Shown piece by piece: positions 35,470-47,150 of a DNA stretch of 64,000 bases. The notes below the pieces were generated by a model that saw only the letters and a program-made list of their open reading frames with translations, was not told where the DNA came from and searched no databases. The translations under genes and the position numbers were made by a program. The DNA is from Sulfuricellaceae bacterium (GTDB lineage: Bacteria; Pseudomonadota; Gammaproteobacteria; Burkholderiales; Sulfuricellaceae). Every line of letters starts with the position of its first letter. The first letter of the stretch is position 1. Location: contig JAUYFQ010000054.1 in the NCBI GenBank assembly GCA_030690895.1, forward strand, positions 1 to 64,000. The letters run 5' to 3'.

Positions 35470-36426
35470 ATGAACGCGCGCCTGTTGCTCGCACTTGCCC
35501 TGCTGGCACCGGTCAGCCTGATTGCAGCGCTAATGGTCGGCTCTGCTGATCTGTCCATCGGACAGCTACTGAGCAACGATGCTGGTACTCAGCGCGATAT
35601 CGTCTGGCAGTTGCGCGCGCCGCGCGCGGCCAGCGCATTTGCCTGCGGCGGCTTGCTGGCCTTGTCCGGCCTGCTGTTACAAGTGCTGCTCCGCAACCCG
35701 CTGGCCGATCCTTACCTGCTGGGCATCTCGGGCGGCGCGGCAGTGGGGGCGCTGGGCGCGATGCTGCTGGGGCTGGCGATCTCGGTGAAATTTTCAGCAT
35801 TGGCGGGCGCGCTGGCGGCCATGGGGCTGGTTTGGGGTTTGAGTTTCCGTCGCTCGCAGTGGAGCCTGCATCATTTGCTGCTGACCGGCGTTTCGCTCTC
35901 GGCCGGTTTCGGCGCGCTGGTCAGTCTGATTCTGAGCCTGGCGCCCGCCACCAGCGTACAAGGCATGTTGTACTGGCTGATGGGCGATTTATCCTATACC
36001 AGCGCACCTGGCTTGACTTGGGCTGCACTGCTCATGATCACTGCGCTGGTTCTGCTGTTTACCCGTCATCTCGATATTCTGATACTCGGCGACCTCAAGG
36101 CCCGCTCGCTGGGTGTCGCCGTGCGTCCTTTCCAGGTGGGAATCTATTTTTTGGCTGCGGTCGCTACCGCCATGGCAGTGTTGGAAGCAGGAAGCATAGG
36201 GTTTGTCGGCATGATCGTGCCGCATCTCTTGCGCCTGCTCGGGATGCACGAACACCGCTGGCTGGTTCCCTCCAGCGTCCTGCTGGGCGGCAGTTTTCTG
36301 GTACTGGCCGACACCCTGGCGCGCACGCTGTTTGCGCCCCAGCAACTTCCCGTCGGGATCGTGACTGCGCTGCTGGGCGTCCCGCTGCTTCTGACCCTGT
36401 TGACTCGCCAACATGCTGTGCGCTGA
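35470..36426 (+). CDS. FecCD/BtuC-type ABC transporter permease
   Basis: 318 aa from the ATG at 35470. Multiple hydrophobic helices with family landmarks LRAPRAASAFACGGLLALSG, QVLLRNPLADPYLLGISGGA, and SIGFVGMIVPHLLRL...HRWLVPSS. The family imports vitamin B12, haem or ferric siderophores. It overlaps the ATPase gene by 14 bases. No substrate-binding protein or TonB receptor gene is in the window and no cobalamin riboswitch was seen upstream, so B12 versus iron chelate is open. Confidence 0.9.
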   Translation: MNARLLLALALLAPVSLIAALMVGSADLSIGQLLSNDAGTQRDIVWQLRAPRAASAFACGGLLALSGLLLQVLLRNPLADPYLLGISGGAAVGALGAMLLGLAISVKFSALAGALAAMGLVWGLSFRRSQWSLHHLLLTGVSLSAGFGALVSLILSLAPATSVQGMLYWLMGDLSYTSAPGLTWAALLMITALVLLFTRHLDILILGDLKARSLGVAVRPFQVGIYFLAAVATAMAVLEAGSIGFVGMIVPHLLRLLGMHEHRWLVPSSVLLGGSFLVLADTLARTLFAPQQLPVGIVTALLGVPLLLTLLTRQHAVR

Positions 36427-37174
36427 ACATCTACGCGTAACCGTGCCGGGCAGGGTGCTCTGTCACGATCTCAATCTGGAAATGAACTTGGGTGAATGCT
36501 GGGTCATCCTGGGGCGGAACGGGTGTGGCAAAACCTCCTTGCTGCACACATTGATCGGTTTCCAGAAGCCGGCTGGGGGTCGGGTCGTACTGGATGGGGT
36601 CGCAACGGATGCCCTGCCCCTCCGCCTCGCGGCTCAGAAAATGGGCGCATTGCTGCAGGAAGACACGCCAGTTTTCTCCGGCAGTGTGCTGGAATACGTG
36701 CTGCTGGGTCGTTTTCCACACATAGGCAGCCTCGCCCCCGGCGCGGGCGACATTGATTTCGCCCGGCAGAACCTGGCCAGAATGTCCCTGAACCCGCTCG
36801 AATCGCACTCGCTCGCCACCCTGTCTGGCGGCGAACGCCAGCGGGCGCGTATCGCCATGCTGCTGACACAGAACCCGCAGATTTTTTTTCTTGATGAACC
36901 CCTGCAGCATCTTGATCTGCCTCATCAAATCGAAACCATGAAATGCTTCAGCCAGCTTGCCCGCGAGCAGAACCGCCTGGTGGTGATGGTGCTGCACGAT
37001 ATTTCCTGGGCCAACCGCTACTGCGATCATGCCATCCTGATGTTTGACGAAGGAAAAATATCCCAAGGGGAGTGCACCAGCCAGATTAATGTGCGCAACT
37101 TGGAAGAACTATACCAATGTCGTATAAAAATGCTGCCGGGCGATAGCAATTATTATCTTCCAGACATAGAATAG
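36413..37174 (+). CDS. ABC transporter ATP-binding protein (BtuD/FecE-type)
   Basis: 253 aa. Walker A GRNGCGKT, Q-loop LLQEDTPVFSGSV, signature LSGGERQRARIAM, Walker B IFFLDEPLQHLDL and switch His in VLHDISWANRYCDH. It is the nucleotide-binding partner of the permease encoded just upstream (14-base overlap). Walker A begins with GRN rather than the more common GPN, which should not affect function. The gene ends the probable operon; the GGDEF/EAL gene starts 35 bases later with a separate role. Confidence 0.92.
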   Translation: MLCAEHLRVTVPGRVLCHDLNLEMNLGECWVILGRNGCGKTSLLHTLIGFQKPAGGRVVLDGVATDALPLRLAAQKMGALLQEDTPVFSGSVLEYVLLGRFPHIGSLAPGAGDIDFARQNLARMSLNPLESHSLATLSGGERQRARIAMLLTQNPQIFFLDEPLQHLDLPHQIETMKCFSQLAREQNRLVVMVLHDISWANRYCDHAILMFDEGKISQGECTSQINVRNLEELYQCRIKMLPGDSNYYLPDIE

Positions 37175-37209
37175 GCGTGAGTAACATCACTCCCACCTGA
37201 AACGGATCA

Positions 37210-39591
37210 ATGATGTTTGCCCCTCCTCGTACCCTGCATATGCGCATCATGCTCGCCATTGCCCTGCTGCAACTGGTGGTAGTCGGTCTGTTCAGCTTTT
37301 ATCTGTTTGTCCAGCAGATCGGCAACGAAATCACCAACCGGCAAGTGCTCGGTCACAAGATGATCAACATTTCCGCGCCTGCCGTCAGCCAGATGATGTC
37401 CGGCGGCCCGGGCGCAGTCCGGACTTATCTGGAAAACATGCTGGGTGACCGCAGCCTGGCTGGAATTACGGCCAAGGACAGCAGCGGGAACGCCTTGTTT
37501 CATCAGCTCAAAGAATCTCCCCCCCTGCATCCGGTTGCCAGATGGCTGAGCCCGGACAAGCTTCAACCCCGTATCAGCGCCGAACTCCGGCTCGACAATC
37601 AGACACTTGGGCTGATCACGCTGGAACTCTCGAACGAGCCGCTGAACGACAAAATCAAAGCGCTGCTCGGCCAGCTTTCCTATCTGTTCATGCTGTTGCT
37701 TGGCGTGGATCTGATTGCAATCCAGTTGTTGGTCCGGTCCGTCATGGCACCACTGACGCCACTTGCCGCCATGGCGCGCGAAGTATCGCAAGGCAACTGG
37801 GATCAGTCCATCCTGGCGATGGAAGCCAATGCCAGCGAGGAGGTCAGGAACCTTTCCGAAGCATTTATCGAAAGCGCCAAAACCATGAAACGCCAGATTC
37901 GGGAGCTGGAAGCCACGCGCACCCAGCTCGCCGAACAGGAACTCAAGTTGCGCACGCTGATAAACAACATGCGCGAAGTTCTGCTGGAAGTGGACAAGGA
38001 CGGCATCGTCACCTTCCTGAACCCGGCCTGGGAAACACTCACTGGCCATGCAATCGAAAACAGCCTCGGCCTGCCGTTTTCCGAATTCCTGATCCAGCCC
38101 AAGCACAAGGCTTTTTGCGAACCCCGCAACCTGCCGAATCTTCCGCCTTTCGACCTTGAACTCGAAGTACGCAACCAGTTTGGCAATTCCATCTGGGTGC
38201 GCATGCACACCGCACTGCAATTCAACGACGAGGTCGAGTTCACCGGCATCGTGGCGACGCTGGAAGACATTACCGACAGCCTCCGCCTGCAGGAACAGCA
38301 GCACCAGCACGAGCAGGAACTATATCGCCTCACCATCACCGACCCGCTGACTGGCGTATACAACCGCCGCCATTTCGACGAATTGCTGGAAAACATGCTG
38401 CACATGAGCATACACAAAAACCAGCCTCTGACCTTGATGATTGTGGACGTGGATGGATTCAAATTCATCAATGACACCTACGGCCATCCTGTCGGCGATG
38501 AAGTTTTGAAGGCCATCGCCCGAACGCTGCGCTCCAACGAACACCATGGCGGCGTGGTTGCACGTCTGGCCGGGGACGAGTTTGCACTGCTGCTGCAAAA
38601 TTCAGACAAGGAGGGATCTTGCGAGACCGGTCACAATATCCACGAAGACCTCAGCCACATCGTGATCGATCTGCCTGTCGGCAAGCTGACCATCCGCACC
38701 ACAATTGGTTTTGCTGTCGCACCGTTTCATGGAAAAACGCCCCAGGACATGGTACGGGCAGCGGACGTTGCGCTCTACCATGCCAAAAACAGCGGGCGCA
38801 ACCGGGTCGATACGCTCTCCAAAGAACGCGGAGAGGCGATCATGGAAATTTTTTCCCAGGGCTTCGAAGTTCAAAACGCGATTTCCGCAGGCATGATCCA
38901 GCCCTTCATGCAGCCTATTGTGGATCTGAAATCCCGCAAGACTGTCGCCTATGAAGTGCTGACCCGGATGAAGCGCGGCGACACCTTTGTGGTCGCCGAC
39001 GATTTTATCCCGATAGCCGAAGATCTCGGATTGATCCGGGAAATGGATCTGTTTGTCATTGGTTATGCGCTGGAAAAGGTGCCTAAAAATGTTCACCTGT
39101 TCGTGAATATCAGCCTGAGTTCCTTCTTTGCGCCCGAATTCGCCCAGCAACTTCGTGACCTATTGAACTCGCCGCCGGCGAAAAACCGCTCCATCACACT
39201 CGAACTGACTGAACGAGAAACCGTGGAAATGTCGGATGAATTCATCCGACTGTTCGAAGAAATCCGCGCCGACAGTTGCAATGTGGCGCTGGATGACTTC
39301 GGCGTGGGCTATTCAACCTACAGCTACCTGCGTAATCTCAGGCCGGAATTTGTCAAGATCGATGGCAGTTTCGTATTGAAAATCAAGGAAAATCAGGAAG
39401 ATGTCAAAATCGTCCAGCAAATTTGCGAACTGGCAAAAATCATTGGCGCGAGGACGATTGCTGAGCACATCGAGGATGAAGAAACCATACGCCTGCTGAT
39501 AGCCATGGGCGTTGATTACGGCCAGGGATATTATTTCAGCAAGCCGGTCAACGTCAGTGCACAAGCATGGTTGACGGCTGATCTAGTATAA
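37210..39591 (+). CDS. Membrane PAS-GGDEF-EAL cyclic-di-GMP protein
   Basis: 793 aa. TM1 (about 12-32), a periplasmic sensor (33-153), TM2 (about 155-178), HAMP-like coil, then PAS (about 255-370), GGDEF (about 375-540) and EAL (about 550-785) domains. The GGDEF motif reads AGDEF (454-458) and the EAL motif EVL (582-584). The other phosphodiesterase residues look present: VNISLSS (Asn), ELTERE, DDFGVGYSTY, KIDGSF and the final QGYYFSKP. I therefore expect an active phosphodiesterase, with the cyclase either regulatory or weak (inference). The input signal is unknown. Confidence 0.92.
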   Translation: MMFAPPRTLHMRIMLAIALLQLVVVGLFSFYLFVQQIGNEITNRQVLGHKMINISAPAVSQMMSGGPGAVRTYLENMLGDRSLAGITAKDSSGNALFHQLKESPPLHPVARWLSPDKLQPRISAELRLDNQTLGLITLELSNEPLNDKIKALLGQLSYLFMLLLGVDLIAIQLLVRSVMAPLTPLAAMAREVSQGNWDQSILAMEANASEEVRNLSEAFIESAKTMKRQIRELEATRTQLAEQELKLRTLINNMREVLLEVDKDGIVTFLNPAWETLTGHAIENSLGLPFSEFLIQPKHKAFCEPRNLPNLPPFDLELEVRNQFGNSIWVRMHTALQFNDEVEFTGIVATLEDITDSLRLQEQQHQHEQELYRLTITDPLTGVYNRRHFDELLENMLHMSIHKNQPLTLMIVDVDGFKFINDTYGHPVGDEVLKAIARTLRSNEHHGGVVARLAGDEFALLLQNSDKEGSCETGHNIHEDLSHIVIDLPVGKLTIRTTIGFAVAPFHGKTPQDMVRAADVALYHAKNSGRNRVDTLSKERGEAIMEIFSQGFEVQNAISAGMIQPFMQPIVDLKSRKTVAYEVLTRMKRGDTFVVADDFIPIAEDLGLIREMDLFVIGYALEKVPKNVHLFVNISLSSFFAPEFAQQLRDLLNSPPAKNRSITLELTERETVEMSDEFIRLFEEIRADSCNVALDDFGVGYSTYSYLRNLRPEFVKIDGSFVLKIKENQEDVKIVQQICELAKIIGARTIAEHIEDEETIRLLIAMGVDYGQGYYFSKPVNVSAQAWLTADLV

Positions 39592-39631
39592 TAAGCAGCC
39601 CGAGTTCGGAGCAGGACGACAACTTCACTAC

Positions 39632-41008
39632 ATGATACGTAAATTCATTCGCAAGGTTTTCAGCAAAGCCGCGCCCGGTTCGGCCATGGAAACCAGGAAA
39701 ACCAGCCGCCAGATCATTTCCGAAAACCAGCACACCATTACTCGCAAGCAACTCAACCCTTGTGCGCTCAAGGTAACGGACGAGTTGCAACGCTCGGGTT
39801 TTGCGGCTTTCATTGTTGGCGGCGCAGTCCGTGATCTATTGCTGGGCAAGACACCCAAAGACTACGATGTGGCCACCGATGCGACACCGGAAGAAGTCCG
39901 CAACCTGTTCAGACGCTCGCGCATCATTGGCCGCCGTTTCCGCCTGGTACACGTGATGTGCGGCGCAGAGACCATCGAGGTTTCAACGTTTCGCGGCGCA
40001 GGAGTGGAGGAGGGCGAAGACAGTGATGACGGTCGCCGGGTCAGCAACGATGCCGGGCGTATCCTGCGCGACAACGTGTTTGGCAGCCAGGCAGAAGACG
40101 CCCTGCGCCGTGACTTCACGATCAACGCCATGTTCTATCACCCCGGCAACGGCGAAATCTGGGACTACCACAACGGCTACAAGGATCTCAAGGCAGGCGT
40201 ATTGCGCATCATCGGCGACCCGCGCACCCGCTACCAGGAAGATCCTGTTCGCATGCTGCGCGCCGCGCGCTTCGCCGCCAAACTGGAATTCACCCTCGAC
40301 CCGGCTGCGCGTGCGCCCATCGCGGGCATGGGGGGGTTGCTGAAAGATGTTCCGCCCTCGCGCCTGTTCGACGAAATGCTCAAACTGCTGTTTTCCGGCC
40401 ATGCCCAGCGCAGCCTGAAGCAGTTGCGGGCGGAAGGACTGCATCACGGCACGCTTCCCCTGCTTGACGTGATTCTGGAGCAACCGCAAGGCGAACGCTT
40501 CATCACCCTTTCCCTGCACCAGACCGATTTGCGCATCAAGGAAGACAAACCGGTTTCCCCTGCCTTCCTATTTGCAGCCCTGCTCTGGCATGAAGTGCTG
40601 ACCCTGTCCAAAAAAATCGAGGACGCGGGCGAGCGCTCCATTCCCGCGCTGTATCAAGCCATGGAACAGGTCATCCAGACACAGGTCGAAATGTTGGCCA
40701 TCCCTCGGCGCTATACCGCCACCATGAAGGAAATCTGGGGTTTGCAACCGCGTTTTGAGCAACGCGCTGGCAAGCGTCCCTTTGCCCTGCTCAGTCATCC
40801 ACGCTTCCGGGCGGCATTCGATTTTCTCCTGCTGCGCGGCGAGAGCGGTGAAATCGACATGGAAATCGGCCAGTGGTGGGAAAAATTTCAGCACGCGAGC
40901 GAGAACCAGCGTGCCGAGATGTTGCTGCCGGACACGGAAAAGAAAAAACGGCGGCGGCGCAAACCCAAAATACAGCAAACCGGCGAAGCCACGCCCGCTA
41001 TCGACTGA
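39632..41008 (+). CDS. pcnB: Poly(A) polymerase I
   Basis: 458 aa. Adds 3' poly(A) tails to RNA, promoting decay. The class II nucleotidyltransferase head is clear: FIVGGAVRDLLLGKTPKDYDVATDA with the DxD carboxylates, RFRLVHV, RRDFTINAMFYHP and RYQEDPVRMLRAARFAAKL. The C-terminal extension is long and ends in a basic KKKRRRRKPK tract, as in PcnB rather than CCA-adding enzymes. The stop overlaps the folK start (TGATG), the usual betaproteobacterial pcnB–folK arrangement. Confidence 0.95.
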   Translation: MIRKFIRKVFSKAAPGSAMETRKTSRQIISENQHTITRKQLNPCALKVTDELQRSGFAAFIVGGAVRDLLLGKTPKDYDVATDATPEEVRNLFRRSRIIGRRFRLVHVMCGAETIEVSTFRGAGVEEGEDSDDGRRVSNDAGRILRDNVFGSQAEDALRRDFTINAMFYHPGNGEIWDYHNGYKDLKAGVLRIIGDPRTRYQEDPVRMLRAARFAAKLEFTLDPAARAPIAGMGGLLKDVPPSRLFDEMLKLLFSGHAQRSLKQLRAEGLHHGTLPLLDVILEQPQGERFITLSLHQTDLRIKEDKPVSPAFLFAALLWHEVLTLSKKIEDAGERSIPALYQAMEQVIQTQVEMLAIPRRYTATMKEIWGLQPRFEQRAGKRPFALLSHPRFRAAFDFLLLRGESGEIDMEIGQWWEKFQHASENQRAEMLLPDTEKKKRRRRKPKIQQTGEATPAID

Positions 41009-41544
41009 TGTCCGCGTCCCATTTCATTCGCGCCTTTGTCGCGCTTGGCAGCAATCTTGATGACCCCGTCAGGCAGGTAAAGGAGGCCTTTGGCGAACTG
41101 GACGACTTGCATGAAACCCGCCTGCTAAGCCGCTCTTCGCTCTATAGCAGCGCGCCGTGGGGATATCAGGATCAACCCGATTTCGTCAATGCAGCGGCAT
41201 TGATCGAAACCCGGCTGACCCCGCGACAACTGCTGGAAAGCCTGCTGGAAATCGAACATCGACGCGGCAGAGTGCGTGAATTTCCCAATTCGCCGAGAGT
41301 GCTGGATCTGGACTTGCTGATCTATGACGGTCTGATTTACCACGAACACGGCCTGACCTTGCCGCACCCACGCATGCATGAACGCGCCTTTGTGCTGTTG
41401 CCGCTCCTCGAAATCTCCCCTGAATGCCGGATTCCAGGCCTGGGAAAAGCAGCGGATTATCTCGCCTCCTGCGCGGGGCAATCACTACATCGCCTGCACT
41501 CTGAAACAGCTTCCATGCAGCTTTATAACCAGGCAAATGCATGA
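41008..41544 (+). CDS. folK: 2-amino-4-hydroxy-6-hydroxymethyldihydropteridine pyrophosphokinase (HPPK)
   Basis: 178 aa from the ATG at 41008, which overlaps the pcnB stop. HPPK activates the pterin in folate synthesis. The landmarks are FVALGSNLDDP, SSLYSSAPWGYQDQPDFVNAA, EIEHRRGRVREFPNSPRVLDLDLLIY and LPHPRMHERAFVLLPL. It overlaps the downstream deoxynucleoside kinase by 4 bases, so pcnB, folK, the kinase and panB appear to be one transcription unit. Confidence 0.96.
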   Translation: MSASHFIRAFVALGSNLDDPVRQVKEAFGELDDLHETRLLSRSSLYSSAPWGYQDQPDFVNAAALIETRLTPRQLLESLLEIEHRRGRVREFPNSPRVLDLDLLIYDGLIYHEHGLTLPHPRMHERAFVLLPLLEISPECRIPGLGKAADYLASCAGQSLHRLHSETASMQLYNQANA

Positions 41545-42182
41545 GTAGCATCCGCTACCGTTTCATCGTGATCGAAGGCCCGATCGGCGCGGGCAAAACC
41601 ACCTTGGCCAGAATGTTCGCGGAGCACTTTCATACACGCCTGATCCTGGAGGATGCTGCGAGCAACCCGTTTCTGGCCAAGTTCTACCATGATCCCGAGC
41701 GCTACGCCCTGCCGACGCAGTTGTTCTTTCTTTTTCAACGCGCCGCACAAATGCGCGAACTGGCGCAGGACGATCTGTTTCAACTTGCCACGGTCACCGA
41801 CTTTCTGCTGGACAAGGACCCCCTGTTCGCTCGCCTGAATCTCTCCGACGAAGAATTCAAGCTCTACCGTGAAATGTTCCGCCACCTCAAACCCCAGATG
41901 CCCAAACCCGATCTGGTCATCTACCTGCAAGCGCCTGTCGAGGCGCTGATGGAACGCGTCCTGCAGCGCAATATTCATTACGAGCAGACCATCACCCAGG
42001 AATATCTGAGCCAACTGGCCGACAGTTACAGCCACTATTTTCATCACTATGAAGCCTCACCGCTGCTGATCGTGAATAGCGAAAACCTCAATTTCACCGA
42101 CCAACCCGGAGATTTTGTGCTGCTACTGGAAAAAATCGCCAACATGCGGGGCAGCCGCGAATTCTTTAATCGTGGAGAGTAA
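41541..42182 (+). CDS. Deoxynucleoside kinase (deoxyadenosine/deoxyguanosine kinase family)
   Basis: 213 aa. The P-loop GPIGAGKTTLA begins near residue 13. LQAPVEALMERVLQRN is the LID/ERS-like segment, and the length is typical of dNK-family enzymes that phosphorylate deoxyribonucleosides for salvage. This kinase between folK and panB is a common betaproteobacterial arrangement. It overlaps folK by 4 bases, and panB begins 3 bases after its stop. Confidence 0.88.
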   Translation: MSSIRYRFIVIEGPIGAGKTTLARMFAEHFHTRLILEDAASNPFLAKFYHDPERYALPTQLFFLFQRAAQMRELAQDDLFQLATVTDFLLDKDPLFARLNLSDEEFKLYREMFRHLKPQMPKPDLVIYLQAPVEALMERVLQRNIHYEQTITQEYLSQLADSYSHYFHHYEASPLLIVNSENLNFTDQPGDFVLLLEKIANMRGSREFFNRGE

Positions 42183-42185
42183 ATA

Positions 42186-42974
42186 ATGATTACCCTGCAC
42201 ACACTACAAAAAATGCGCGACACCGGAGAAAAAATCGCGGTGTTAACCTGCTATGACGCCAGTTTCGCCAGCTTGCTGGAAAATGCAGGGGTGGAAATCC
42301 TGCTGGTCGGCGACTCGCTGGGCATGACTCTGCAAGGCGAAAGCACCACGCTGGCCGTCACGCTGGAGCAGATGATCTATCACACCCGCTGCGTCAGCAG
42401 GGGCGCGAAAAAAGCTTTCGTCATCGCCGACCTGCCCTTCGGCAGTTACCAGGAAAGTCCGCAGCAAGCTTACCGCAGCGCCGCCATGCTGATGGCTGCT
42501 GGCGCCCATATGGTCAAGCTCGAAGGCGGCCGGAACATGCTCGAAACGGTTGTTTTCCTGACTGGCCGGGGGATTCCGGTCTGCGGCCATATCGGGCTGC
42601 AACCCCAGTCGGTGCATCAGCTCGGCGGATACCGGGTGCAAGGTCGCGACGAGAACAGTGCTGCCGAACTACACCACGACGCTCTGGCGCTGCAACAGGC
42701 AGGCGCCGGCTTGCTGGTACTGGAAGCCATCCCCGCCAGCCTGGCGCAGCGCATCAGCCAGGAACTGGCCATTCCGACCATCGGCATCGGCGCCGGCCCG
42801 GATTGTTCCGGTCAGGTACTGGTTCTGCATGACGCAATCGGCATCTACGGCGGCAAGACACCGCGTTTTGCCAAAAACTTCATGGCTGGCAGCCACAGCG
42901 TTCAGGACGCAGTCAGCGCCTATGTTCAAGCCGTCAAGGCAATGAGCTTCCCTACCCCGGAGCACAGCTTCTAA
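42186..42974 (+). CDS. panB: 3-methyl-2-oxobutanoate hydroxymethyltransferase
   Basis: 262 aa. First committed step of pantothenate synthesis, transferring a hydroxymethyl group from methylene-tetrahydrofolate to ketoisovalerate. The landmarks are [54 protein letters not shown] and [11 protein letters not shown]. Complete. Its TAA stop forms the first bases of a structured repeat (42973-43079) separating it from panC. Being in a folate-linked operon fits its cofactor. Confidence 0.97.
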   Translation: MITLHTLQKMRDTGEKIAVLTCYDASFASLLENAGVEILLVGDSLGMTLQGESTTLAVTLEQMIYHTRCVSRGAKKAFVIADLPFGSYQESPQQAYRSAAMLMAAGAHMVKLEGGRNMLETVVFLTGRGIPVCGHIGLQPQSVHQLGGYRVQGRDENSAAELHHDALALQQAGAGLLVLEAIPASLAQRISQELAIPTIGIGAGPDCSGQVLVLHDAIGIYGGKTPRFAKNFMAGSHSVQDAVSAYVQAVKAMSFPTPEHSF

Positions 42975-43079
42975 CGGGCATGATGAACATCAAAACAAAT
43001 CTTCTGCATGCCCGTTCCCCTCTCTCCTTGCTCTCTCCCGAGGGGAGAGAGGGACGCTGGCTCGCTACGCGAGTTTCAT
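42973..43079. repeat. Dispersed structured repeat, family B, copy 1 (panB–panC)
   Basis: Starts at the panB stop codon with a perfect 10-bp stem AACGGGCATG (42973-42982) / CATGCCCGTT (43007-43016). A purine/pyrimidine block follows, in which CTCTCTCC occurs twice and can pair alternatively with GGGGAGAGAGGG (43042-43053). The element ends with a CTCGC-TAC-GCGAG hairpin and TTTCA. The second copy is at 49345-49436. Both copies lie on the coding strand between genes of one operon. Confidence 0.88.
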
Positions 43080-43083
43080 ACTA

Positions 43084-43914
43084 ATGGAAATCATTGCTCG
43101 CATCGATGTCCTGCGCGAAGCATTGAAAAACAGGCAAGGCATCGCCTTTGTCCCAACCATGGGCAACCTGCACGAAGGTCATCTGGATCTGGTGAGCGCA
43201 GCCAAAAAACAGGGGCAATACGTTGTTGTCAGCATTTTCATCAACCCCCTGCAATTCGGGGCGGGTGAAGATCTTGAAAAATACCCACGCACGCTGGAGC
43301 AGGATTGCCGCCTGCTGGCAAATGCAGGTGCAGACATCGTCTTCACCCCAAGCGTGGAAACGCTGTTTCCGACAGCGCAGCAGTTTCATGTCGATCCACC
43401 ACCAGTCGCAAATGAACTTTGCGGCGCAGCTCGCCCCGGCCACTTCCGGGGTGTCGCCACCATCGTGCTCAAACTGTTCAATATCGTCCAGCCTGAGACC
43501 GCACTGTTCGGCAAAAAGGATTTTCAGCAACTCCACATCATTCGTCTCATGACAGCGCAACTGAATCTTCCGGTCATCATCATCCCGGTCGAAACACGCA
43601 GAGCAGAGGATGGCCTGGCTCTTTCCTCGCGCAATGGCTACCTCAGCCCCACTGAGCGTGCAGAAGCCCCTCGCCTTTACCAGAATCTTGAAAAAATCTG
43701 TCGGCAGTTGAGTAGTGGGGGGAAAGACTTGCACTTGCTGGAAAGCAGCGCTGTCATGGATCTGTCTTCACACGGCTGGAAAGTCGATTACATCTCGATC
43801 CGGCACGCGGATACACTTCAACCCGCCACCCCTGAAGACAGGCAAATGGTGGTTCTCGGCGCAGCCCGTCTGGGCGCAACCCGTTTGATCGACAATCTGG
43901 AAATTTGTATTTAA
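43084..43914 (+). CDS. panC: Pantothenate synthetase
   Basis: 276 aa. Condenses pantoate and beta-alanine with ATP. The landmarks are FVPTMGNLHEGHLDLV, SIFINPLQFGAGEDLEKYPRT, RPGHFRGVATIVLKLFNIV, FGKKDFQQL and SSRNGYLS. Complete. It begins 5 bases after the family B repeat, which supplies no obvious ribosome site, so translation may depend on local structure (inference). panD follows 56 bases later. Confidence 0.97.
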   Translation: MEIIARIDVLREALKNRQGIAFVPTMGNLHEGHLDLVSAAKKQGQYVVVSIFINPLQFGAGEDLEKYPRTLEQDCRLLANAGADIVFTPSVETLFPTAQQFHVDPPPVANELCGAARPGHFRGVATIVLKLFNIVQPETALFGKKDFQQLHIIRLMTAQLNLPVIIIPVETRRAEDGLALSSRNGYLSPTERAEAPRLYQNLEKICRQLSSGGKDLHLLESSAVMDLSSHGWKVDYISIRHADTLQPATPEDRQMVVLGAARLGATRLIDNLEICI

Positions 43915-43969
43915 GCGTTCAGGCAGCTTATAATGTCCGCCCTTTATCCCGGTTTTGAGGGAGGCCATC

Positions 43970-44350
43970 ATGCAAAGAACCATGCTCAAATCAAAATTGC
44001 ATCGCGTGACCGTCACGCATGCCGAGCTTCACTATGAAGGTTCCTGCGCGATCGATGAGACCCTGCTGGAAGCGGCCGATATCCGCGAATATCAGCAAAT
44101 CGAAATCTACAACATCACCAATGGCGAGCGTTTCAGCACTTACGCCATTCGGGCCCAACGCGACTCCGGCGTCATCTCCATCAATGGCGCCGCCGCGCAC
44201 AAAGCCAATCCCGGCGATCTGATCATCATCGCCAGCTACGCCAGCTACAATGACCTTGAACTTCAGAAATACCACCCTGACCTGGTATACGTCGATGCAA
44301 AAAATCGGATTCTCGACCGGCGACAGGCCATCCCGGTACAAGCCGCATAG
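43970..44350 (+). CDS. panD: Aspartate 1-decarboxylase (pyruvoyl enzyme precursor)
   Basis: 126 aa from the ATG at 43970, with GAGGGAGG before it. Makes beta-alanine for pantothenate. The self-cleavage site Gly24-Ser25 is present in HYEGSCAID, so the pyruvoyl group can form; RYIT-like and [19 protein letters not shown] segments are usual. With panB and panC it completes the pantothenate branch. It is followed by an unrelated secreted protein gene 10 bases later. Confidence 0.97.
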   Translation: MQRTMLKSKLHRVTVTHAELHYEGSCAIDETLLEAADIREYQQIEIYNITNGERFSTYAIRAQRDSGVISINGAAAHKANPGDLIIIASYASYNDLELQKYHPDLVYVDAKNRILDRRQAIPVQAA

Positions 44351-44360
44351 AAAGGCGCGC

Positions 44361-44957
44361 ATGAAAATCAGTCAAAGGCTCTTCCATGCACTCGCGCTGA
44401 CCTGCGCTTTGGCCTTTGCCACGCCAGCTTGTGCCGACGAGCCTATCCCCAACGAAAAAATCAAAAGGCGCATGGCTCGTATCGCGGCGATTCCAGCAAC
44501 CCTGCAAAACCCTGATTTCGAGGAAAAATCCGACACGGGATTGCCTTCTGGCTGGTCTGGCGTCGTTCATGCTGGCAACAGTTATCTTGTCGAGAGGGAT
44601 GACGCTCAGGCATTCAGCGGAAAATCCTGCCTGTCCATCAAAAACATGGCCATTCCTGAATGGGGTGGCGCAAACCAGGTTTTCCAGGCTGGATCACTTG
44701 CGGGGCGCGACATCACGATATCGGCACAGATCAAAGCGCAAGGCGTCACAGCCAACGGGTTTTTCATCGGGCTTAAAATTCTGCGGACAGGCCACGAACT
44801 AGGCTATTTTCAAACGCCGGACGGCTCGATCACGGGTGATACTGAATGGAAAAAACTCGACCTGTCCACAAAGCTGCCGGAAGATGCAACACATCTTGAG
44901 CTCAGCTTGATTCTGCACGGCGACGGGAAAGTCTGGGTCGATAACTTGCAGATTGAA

Positions 44958-44966
<9 letters not shown>
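44361..44966 (+). CDS. Secreted protein with a carbohydrate-binding-module-like fold, function unknown
   Basis: 201 aa from the ATG at 44361 with AAAGG before it. A signal peptide (1-26, ending PACA) is followed by a short helical stretch and a beta-rich domain: LQNPDFEE, LPSGWSG, SGKSCLSIKN, ITISAQIKAQGV, and WKKLDLSTKLPEDATHLELSLILHG. This pattern resembles CBM4/9-like or 'NPDFE' jelly-roll domains. It has no catalytic domain and its last codons overlap the convergent PilZ gene by 9 bases. No partner recognised; it may be co-transcribed with panD. Confidence 0.65.
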
Positions 44967-47102
<2,136 letters not shown>

Positions 47103-47150
47103 TAGAATCACGCAGTTTTTCTGCCCATTCAACTGTTGGAGTACCAAGAC

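Noticed and set aside
37207-38310. 367-codon antisense frame over the GGDEF/EAL gene
   Set aside because: Mirror of the coding frame; the PAS and GGDEF motifs are on the + strand.
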